A stretch of 35,199 bases of DNA, taken from Synergistaceae bacterium. GTDB lineage: Bacteria; Synergistota; Synergistia; Synergistales; Aminobacteriaceae. This document shows positions 31,332 to 35,199 of this stretch, in pieces; the first letter of the stretch is position 1, and every line of letters begins with the position of its first letter. The DNA lies in NCBI GenBank assembly GCA_031289165.1, contig JAITPZ010000183.1, positions 1 to 35,199 of the forward strand. The letters are read 5' to 3'. A program made the position numbers and the translations under genes. The notes under the pieces were generated by a model. The model saw only the letters and a program-made list of their open reading frames with translations. It made no database searches and was not told the origin of the DNA.

Positions 31332-31994
31332 ATGATAACAGCGCGCATTGAGGACTATCTTGAAGAAATTTTCCTTCTGGAATGTACCGGGCACGAAATC
31401 ACCGTCACCGACCTCGCCGAGCGGCTGGGCATAACCAAGGGCACGGTCACGGCCACCGTGCAGAAGCTGGTCGACGCGGAGATGCTGACGCACGAGCGCT
31501 ACGGCGCCCTTCATCTCACCAGGGAGGGAAGGCGCAAGGGGCTCATGGTGTATCGCCGTCACGAGGGGTTGCGCGCCTTTTTTCACGAACTGCTGGGCGT
31601 GGACAGAGACCGCTCGTCCGAAATGGCCTGCAGCATGGAACACTACATGGACCCCGTCACGGACGACCGTCTCTTCGCCATGCTCGAGTTTTTCCGGCGC
31701 GCCCGCGCCGAGCGAGCGCCTTGGGTGGATGAAATGTTCGCCGCCATGGAGACTCGCGTGGACCTCTCCAGCCCCCTTTCCGTTCTGGAAACCGGCGAGA
31801 AGGGGACGGTCGTGCGCCTTTCCGCTGACGAGGGACTCCGCAAAAAACTCCAAAACCAGGGCTTCACCACGGGCGTGTGCGTGACGTGCCTCGACGCGTC
31901 GGTCGAGGACTCCGTGACGGTTTCGCTCGACGGACGCTCCTTCGCGATGCCGCGCGACGAGACCGCGACCGTCTGGCTTCGCCCCGTATTTTAA
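31332..31994 (+). CDS. DtxR/MntR-family metal-dependent regulator with C-terminal FeoA-like domain
   Basis: 220 residues from ATG 31332 (AGGAGA upstream); longer in-frame TTG starts lack a site. Winged helix about 1-60 (EDYLEEIFLL, ITVTDLAERLGITKGTVTATVQKL), dimerisation/metal domain about 70-130 with E, H and C candidates in HEGLRAFFHELLGV and ACSMEHYMD, and a C-terminal SH3-like FeoA domain about 145-220 (PLSVLETGEKGTVVRLS). Such proteins bind Fe2+ or Mn2+ and repress metal uptake genes. The feoAB genes follow on the same strand after a 349-nt gap, so they are the likely targets. The gap contains a HepT remnant. Confidence 0.9.
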   Translation: MITARIEDYLEEIFLLECTGHEITVTDLAERLGITKGTVTATVQKLVDAEMLTHERYGALHLTREGRRKGLMVYRRHEGLRAFFHELLGVDRDRSSEMACSMEHYMDPVTDDRLFAMLEFFRRARAERAPWVDEMFAAMETRVDLSSPLSVLETGEKGTVVRLSADEGLRKKLQNQGFTTGVCVTCLDASVEDSVTVSLDGRSFAMPRDETATVWLRPVF

Positions 31995-32047
31995 GCCCGC
32001 CGTCAACCACTTCTAAAATAAATGGACTTTAAGCCTTCGATTTAGTC

Positions 32048-32320
32048 TCAGAGTTTCAGCATGGCCGAGGCAAAATCCGTGAAGTCGCTCAAATGATCTC
32101 TGATTATGGCCTTCACTATCGGAAGCTGTATTCGCTGGTAATCGTACAGGGCGATATTTCGAAAACCGATCATTCGGACCAACTTTCGGGCCAGATCCTC
32201 GTCTATCAGCTTCTCTCCGGCCAGCATGACGAATACGTCCGAAGCGCTCCGGGGGATGCCCGGGCACAGCCCGCGAACGACGTGGAAAAGTTGCGGTCGT
32301 CGTTTCAGCGGCCATAAGGA
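32048..32320 (-). pseudogene. HepT-like (DUF86) toxin remnant
   Basis: Minus-strand frame ending with TGA at 32048-32050. It reads LFHVVRGLCPGIPRSASDVF, then MLAGEKLIDEDLARKLVRMI and GFRNIALYDYQRIQLPIVKA. This is the C-terminal two thirds of a HepT/DUF86 RNase toxin. The catalytic R-x4-H-x-Y motif reads R-N-I-A-L-Y-D-Y, so the histidine is replaced by tyrosine. No start codon, N-terminal helices or MntA antitoxin partner are found. It is therefore a dead fragment of a MntA-HepT module. It fills most of the gap 31995-32343. Confidence 0.7.
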
Positions 32321-32343
32321 ATGGAAATCTGAGGAAGGTTGGA

Positions 32344-32649
32344 ATGCGGATCATGCCGACGGGAGAGACCAGAGAAAAGATGCTGAACGGGACGAAGACC
32401 CTGCGGGAGTTTGCCCTGGGCGAGGCGGGGAAGGTCGTGTCCATTTCCGCAACGGGGCCCGTGAGGAGACGGCTCTTCGACATGGGCATCACTCCGGGGG
32501 CCGATATCGTTTTGCGCAGAGTGGCGCCGCTCGGGGATCCCATCGAAATCACCATCAGGGGATACCAGCTTTCGATCCGCGGGGCGGAGGCCGGGATGAT
32601 CGCCATGCGGCCCGACTCCGGGACCGACGGGGAGGGCGATCGAGCATGA
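32344..32649 (+). CDS. feoA: Ferrous iron transport protein A
   Basis: 101 residues, a single SH3-like FeoA domain: LREFALGEAGKVVSISATGP, RRRLFDMGITPGADI and LRRVAPLGDPIEITIRGYQLSIRGAEA are all typical. It is a small cytoplasmic partner of FeoB needed for full Fe2+ uptake. ATG 32344 follows GAGGAAGG; an in-frame ATG at 32353 is possible. The stop overlaps the feoB start as ATGA, so the two are translationally coupled. Confidence 0.92.
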   Translation: MRIMPTGETREKMLNGTKTLREFALGEAGKVVSISATGPVRRRLFDMGITPGADIVLRRVAPLGDPIEITIRGYQLSIRGAEAGMIAMRPDSGTDGEGDRA

Positions 32650-34712
32650 AGTTCGCTCTGGCGGGAAACCCCAACTCCGGGAAGACGACTCTTTTCAACA
32701 ACCTCACGGGAAGCTCCGCGCACGTGGGCAACTGGCCCGGAGTCACGGTGGACCGGAAGGAGGGGACGTACAGAAGCCCGTCGGGCCCCATCGTCATCGT
32801 CGATCTGCCCGGCATCTACTCACTGTCGCCCTACTCCCCGGAGGAGATCGTCTCCCGCGACCACATCGTCGAGGAGAACCCCGACCTCATCATCAACATC
32901 GTCGACGCTACGAACCTCGAACGCAACCTGTACCTGACGACCCAGCTGATGGAGACCGACTGTCCCGTCATCGTCGCCCTCAACATGATGGACGTCGTCC
33001 GAAAGGAAGGGCTCGTCATCGACGTGGACATTCTGGAAAGGGAACTGGGCCTTCCGGTCGTTCCGATCAGCGCATTGGACGCCAGCGGCCTGAAAGACCT
33101 GATGGAACGGGCTCTGGCGGCCGTCAGGCCCCGGCGGGGGCATTCGGTGCTCGACGCCTCTCCGATGGCCCCGCAGCTGCGCCGGGCGGTGGAGATGCTC
33201 GACGAGCGGCGGATCCCGCACCCCGTTTTTCACGCCGTCAAACTTCTGGAGGGCGACGCGCTGGAAAAAAAGGAGTTTCGGGACCGTTACGCCGCCGACC
33301 TGGTGGAGCGCTTCGACGAGATGAAGGAACACATCGCCCTCTCCGATGACATGGAGGGAGACTTCGAAGCCGCCATCGCCGACCTGCGCTACCGCCACAT
33401 CACGGATCGCTGCCGCAGGGCACTGGTGCGTCCCCGCAGAGCTGGCGAACGGACCCTCTCGGATAAAATCGACAGCGTCCTGACGAACAGGTACCTGGGC
33501 ATCCCGATCTTTCTGATCGTCATGTTCTGCGTCTTTCACCTGATATTCAGCGACAACCTCCTGGGAAGCGGCGTTCCCTCCCCGGGCGTGTGGCTTCAGG
33601 ACCTGATGAGCACGCTGATGGACCAGGTCATCGGCCTCGTCGACGCCGGCGTCGCGGGCCTCAGGGCCTCGGACTGGGCGCGGAGCATGGTCGTCGACGG
33701 CATCTTCGCCGGCGTGGGGGCCGTCCTGAGCTTCCTGCCCCAGATCATGATGCTGTTTCTCTTTCTGTCGATTCTGGAGGACTCGGGCTACATGGCGCGC
33801 GCAGCTTTTCTGATGGACCGCATTTTACGCTGCTTCGGGCTCTCCGGCAAGTCCTTCCTGCCCATGCTGATGGGGTTCGGCTGCTCGGTTCCGGCCATGA
33901 TGGCGACGCGCACGCTGGAGGACGAGCGGGACCGCCGCATCACCATCATGCTGATGCCCTGCTTCTCGTGCGGGGCCAAGGCGCCGATATGGGCCATGTT
34001 CGCCGCCGCCCTCTTCCCGCAGCACGGGGACGTCATGATCTTCGGCGTCTACCTCGTCGGCATTCTCACGGCCATCGGTGCGGGGATTCTGCTCAGAACC
34101 CTGGTGTTCCGGAAGGACTCCGTCCCCTTTATCATGGAGCTTCCCGCTTACCACATGCCGCGCGCGAAAAACGTCGCGCGCGAGCTTTGGGAAAAGCTGA
34201 GAAGTTTCCTCGTTCGCGCCTCGACGATCATCGCCGGGGCGACCGTCGTCATCTGGTTTCTGTCGAACTTCAATCCGTCGCTGACCATGGTCGAACCCCA
34301 CGGCGCCGAAAGCATCCTGGGCGTTCTGGGAACCTTCCTCCAGCCCCTCTTCGTCCCCCTGGGTTTCGCCTCGGGTCCGGACGGCTGGAAGGCGGTCGTG
34401 GCGATACTGACCGGCCTTATCGCGAAGGAGATGGTCGTCTCGACGCTGGGCGTGCTCTACACGGGCGCCGATGTGTCGGACGGCGCCCTCTCCGCCGCGC
34501 TCGCGGCGACGCTGGCCGCGACCTTTTCCCCCGTCGCCGCCCTGTCGTTCATGACGTTCAACCTGCTCTCCGTCCCCTGCATGGCGGCCGTCGCCACAGC
34601 GCGCGGAGAGATGAAGAGCGCTCGCTGGACCTGGTTTACGATCGCCTTCTGGATCTCGACCGCCTGGGTCGTCTCCTTCCTCATCTTCCACGTCGGCAGC
34701 CTGCTGACGTAG
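32646..34712 (+). CDS. feoB: Ferrous iron transport protein B
   Basis: 688 residues from the ATG that overlaps the feoA stop. N-terminal G-domain: GNPNSGKTT (7-15, G1), GVTVDRKEG (G2), DLPGIYSL (G3) and NMMD (G4), followed by a helical GDI-like domain. The membrane part from about 275 has two Gate motifs (GFGCSVPAMMATR and the later AKEMVVSTLGVLY) and about eight to ten spanning segments. It imports Fe2+ across the inner membrane. No cysteine-rich FeoC or CRMP gene follows. A hairpin and a strong terminator lie downstream. Confidence 0.96.
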   Translation: MKFALAGNPNSGKTTLFNNLTGSSAHVGNWPGVTVDRKEGTYRSPSGPIVIVDLPGIYSLSPYSPEEIVSRDHIVEENPDLIINIVDATNLERNLYLTTQLMETDCPVIVALNMMDVVRKEGLVIDVDILERELGLPVVPISALDASGLKDLMERALAAVRPRRGHSVLDASPMAPQLRRAVEMLDERRIPHPVFHAVKLLEGDALEKKEFRDRYAADLVERFDEMKEHIALSDDMEGDFEAAIADLRYRHITDRCRRALVRPRRAGERTLSDKIDSVLTNRYLGIPIFLIVMFCVFHLIFSDNLLGSGVPSPGVWLQDLMSTLMDQVIGLVDAGVAGLRASDWARSMVVDGIFAGVGAVLSFLPQIMMLFLFLSILEDSGYMARAAFLMDRILRCFGLSGKSFLPMLMGFGCSVPAMMATRTLEDERDRRITIMLMPCFSCGAKAPIWAMFAAALFPQHGDVMIFGVYLVGILTAIGAGILLRTLVFRKDSVPFIMELPAYHMPRAKNVARELWEKLRSFLVRASTIIAGATVVIWFLSNFNPSLTMVEPHGAESILGVLGTFLQPLFVPLGFASGPDGWKAVVAILTGLIAKEMVVSTLGVLYTGADVSDGALSAALAATLAATFSPVAALSFMTFNLLSVPCMAAVATARGEMKSARWTWFTIAFWISTAWVVSFLIFHVGSLLT

Positions 34713-34719
34713 ACAACGC

Positions 34720-34735
34720 GGCCCGTATTCGGGCC
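34720..34735. terminator. Short hairpin after feoB
   Basis: GGCCCG-TATT-CGGGCC, a perfect 6-bp stem 7 nt after the feoB stop, followed by a T-rich but interrupted stretch. It is weak as a terminator and may stabilise the 3' end. Confidence 0.45.
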
Positions 34736-34817
34736 TCTGCGGGTTTGTTTTGTCTGTGATTCTGTTTGGAATCTGTTATCTGATCCGGGAGGGTTGTGTG
34801 TTCTTTTTCGAAGAAGG

Positions 34818-34843
34818 CCCAAAAGCATTTTGGGAATTTTTTT
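34818..34843 (+). terminator. Intrinsic terminator of the feoAB transcript
   Basis: CCCAAAA-GCA-TTTTGGG (34818-34834) is followed by AA and seven Ts. A clear rho-independent terminator about 105 nt after feoB. The stretch between the two hairpins shows nothing I can support as a gene. Confidence 0.75.
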
Positions 34844-34914
34844 CATTTCCTTTATATGACTATTTAGTTGCTTCCGTGAGTTTTGGCCCGACGGGTTGAG
34901 CACAGGTTATGGTT

Positions 34915-35042
34915 CAGGGCAAACGCATGAACATAATAGTAATATCTTGCAAAAACTAATTTTGCGTATTTTACCTAGGTATTTTTACGTAAAAGATAAA
35001 TTTAGTCATATCAATGCCTTACGCCTTGATGCGTTTGCCCTG
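34915..35042 (+). ncRNA. Dyad-rich non-coding left end of an IS110-type element, candidate bridge RNA region
   Basis: Outer arms CAGGGCAAACGCAT (34915-34928) and its exact complement (35029-35042) enclose three more dyads: GCAAAA/TTTTGC (34949-34965), TACCTAGGTA (34972-34981) and TTTTACGTAAAA (34983-34994). The outer arm ends two bases before the start of the transposase frame. IS110-family elements are known to encode a structured bridge RNA in the non-coding end next to the recombinase. That this segment is one is inferred from position and structure only. Confidence 0.4.
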
Positions 35043-35044
35043 CC

Positions 35045-35199
35045 TTGAACGGTTACGAAGAATCAAAGAAGGGCGTTGATATATGGGCAGGAGTCGATGT
35101 CCACAAGACGAGTTACGCTGTGAGCGTGTTGAGCGGCAACGGGATTCGTCATAGTTTCACTACCTCCACGGATTGAGGCCCAATACGGAGAAATGATCG
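35045..35199 (+). pseudogene. IS110-family transposase (DEDD recombinase) N-terminus, frameshifted, running off the window
   Basis: From TTG 35045 the frame reads LNGYEESKKGVDIWAGVDVH and KTSYAVSVLSGNGIRHSFTT, then STD and a TGA at 35174-35176. The GVDVHK motif with the first catalytic aspartate followed by a short beta-strand is diagnostic of IS110/IS1111 transposases. After the stop, the adjacent frame reads RIEAQYGEMI, the expected continuation (family members have a D-P-E-A type sequence there), so a one- or two-base change has broken the gene. A sequencing error near the contig end cannot be excluded. Confidence 0.65.

Noticed and set aside
32226..32645. Long N-terminal extension of FeoB
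   Set aside because: Arg/His-rich text overlapping feoA; FeoB begins at the G-domain, and the ATGA overlap at 32646 is the natural start.
34716..34902. Open plus-strand frame after feoB with protein-like text (VILFGICYLIREGCVFFFEE...)
   Set aside because: No ribosome site or good start codon, no resemblance to FeoC or FeoB-associated cysteine-rich proteins, and a clear intrinsic terminator lies inside it.
1..35199. CRISPR arrays, tRNA and rRNA genes
   Set aside because: No regularly spaced short direct repeats and no rRNA sequence were seen; no tRNA cloverleaf with conserved TTCGA-type loop and CCA end was recognised by eye.

Overview
The window is a GC-rich (about 60%) chromosomal segment of an anaerobic, amino- and organic-acid-fermenting bacterium. 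Its gene content points to a Synergistota (Synergistaceae-like) genome or a near relative: a TRAP transporter, two butyrate kinases with a phosphate butyryltransferase, a DUF3793-flavodoxin pair, an SprA-related protein, FeoAB with a DtxR-type regulator, a Crp/Fnr factor beside a ferredoxin-like protein, and a hybrid kinase with an HD-GYP regulator. This assignment is inference from gene content and style; no rRNA or other marker is present.

Layout. 1-353: end of a PEP/pyruvate-binding protein. 534-7097 (minus): a run of metabolic genes, transcribed as aminotransferase class IV, butyrate kinase, ptb, butyrate kinase, malate/lactate dehydrogenase, QueG-like protein. A terminator, a MITE-like repeat and paired hairpins divide it into sub-operons. 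7215-8168 (minus) and 8296-8862 (plus): an ankyrin protein divergent from a secreted cyclophilin. 8971-13498: a sugar-acid-type catabolic operon of one enolase-superfamily dehydratase and a complete DctPQM TRAP transporter, bounded by a good promoter and a strong terminator. 13525-14610: a decayed PAS gene, a small attenuator-like transcription unit and two divergent sigma70-type promoters. 14666-15948: DUF3793 and flavodoxin, separated by a MITE. 15930-18126 (minus): an Hpt protein, then a ROK kinase followed by a YgjP-like metallopeptidase. 18482-22760: a hybrid histidine kinase, an HD-GYP response regulator and the wreck of a second sensor. 22834-24330: a ferredoxin-like protein divergent from a Crp/Fnr regulator with a perfect 20-bp palindrome. 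24450-29366: RecQ, NAD-type malic enzyme, ThpR and an SprA-related protein. 29393-31242: two MITE copies around a MATE exporter. 31332-34843: DtxR-like regulator, HepT remnant, FeoA and FeoB. 34844-35199: the left end of a broken IS110-type element with a dyad-rich non-coding leader.

How the genes fit together. Ptb with the butyrate kinases would make ATP from butyryl-CoA (or branched acyl-CoA from amino acids). The aminotransferase and malic enzyme fit amino-acid fermentation. The TRAP system and dehydratase would import and dehydrate a hydroxy-acid. FeoAB, the DtxR-type regulator and the flavodoxin fit iron supply and iron-sparing electron transfer. The hybrid kinase and HD-GYP protein suggest control of c-di-GMP breakdown.

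The most notable non-genic content is a family of about 105-bp interspersed repeats (four full copies and one fragment) sitting beside gene ends, one of them splitting the DUF3793-flavodoxin pair. Others are a second family of about 65-bp dyad repeats, an attenuator-like leader, and several gene remnants (PAS sensor, second sensor, HepT toxin, a 24-bp echo of the dehydrogenase end).
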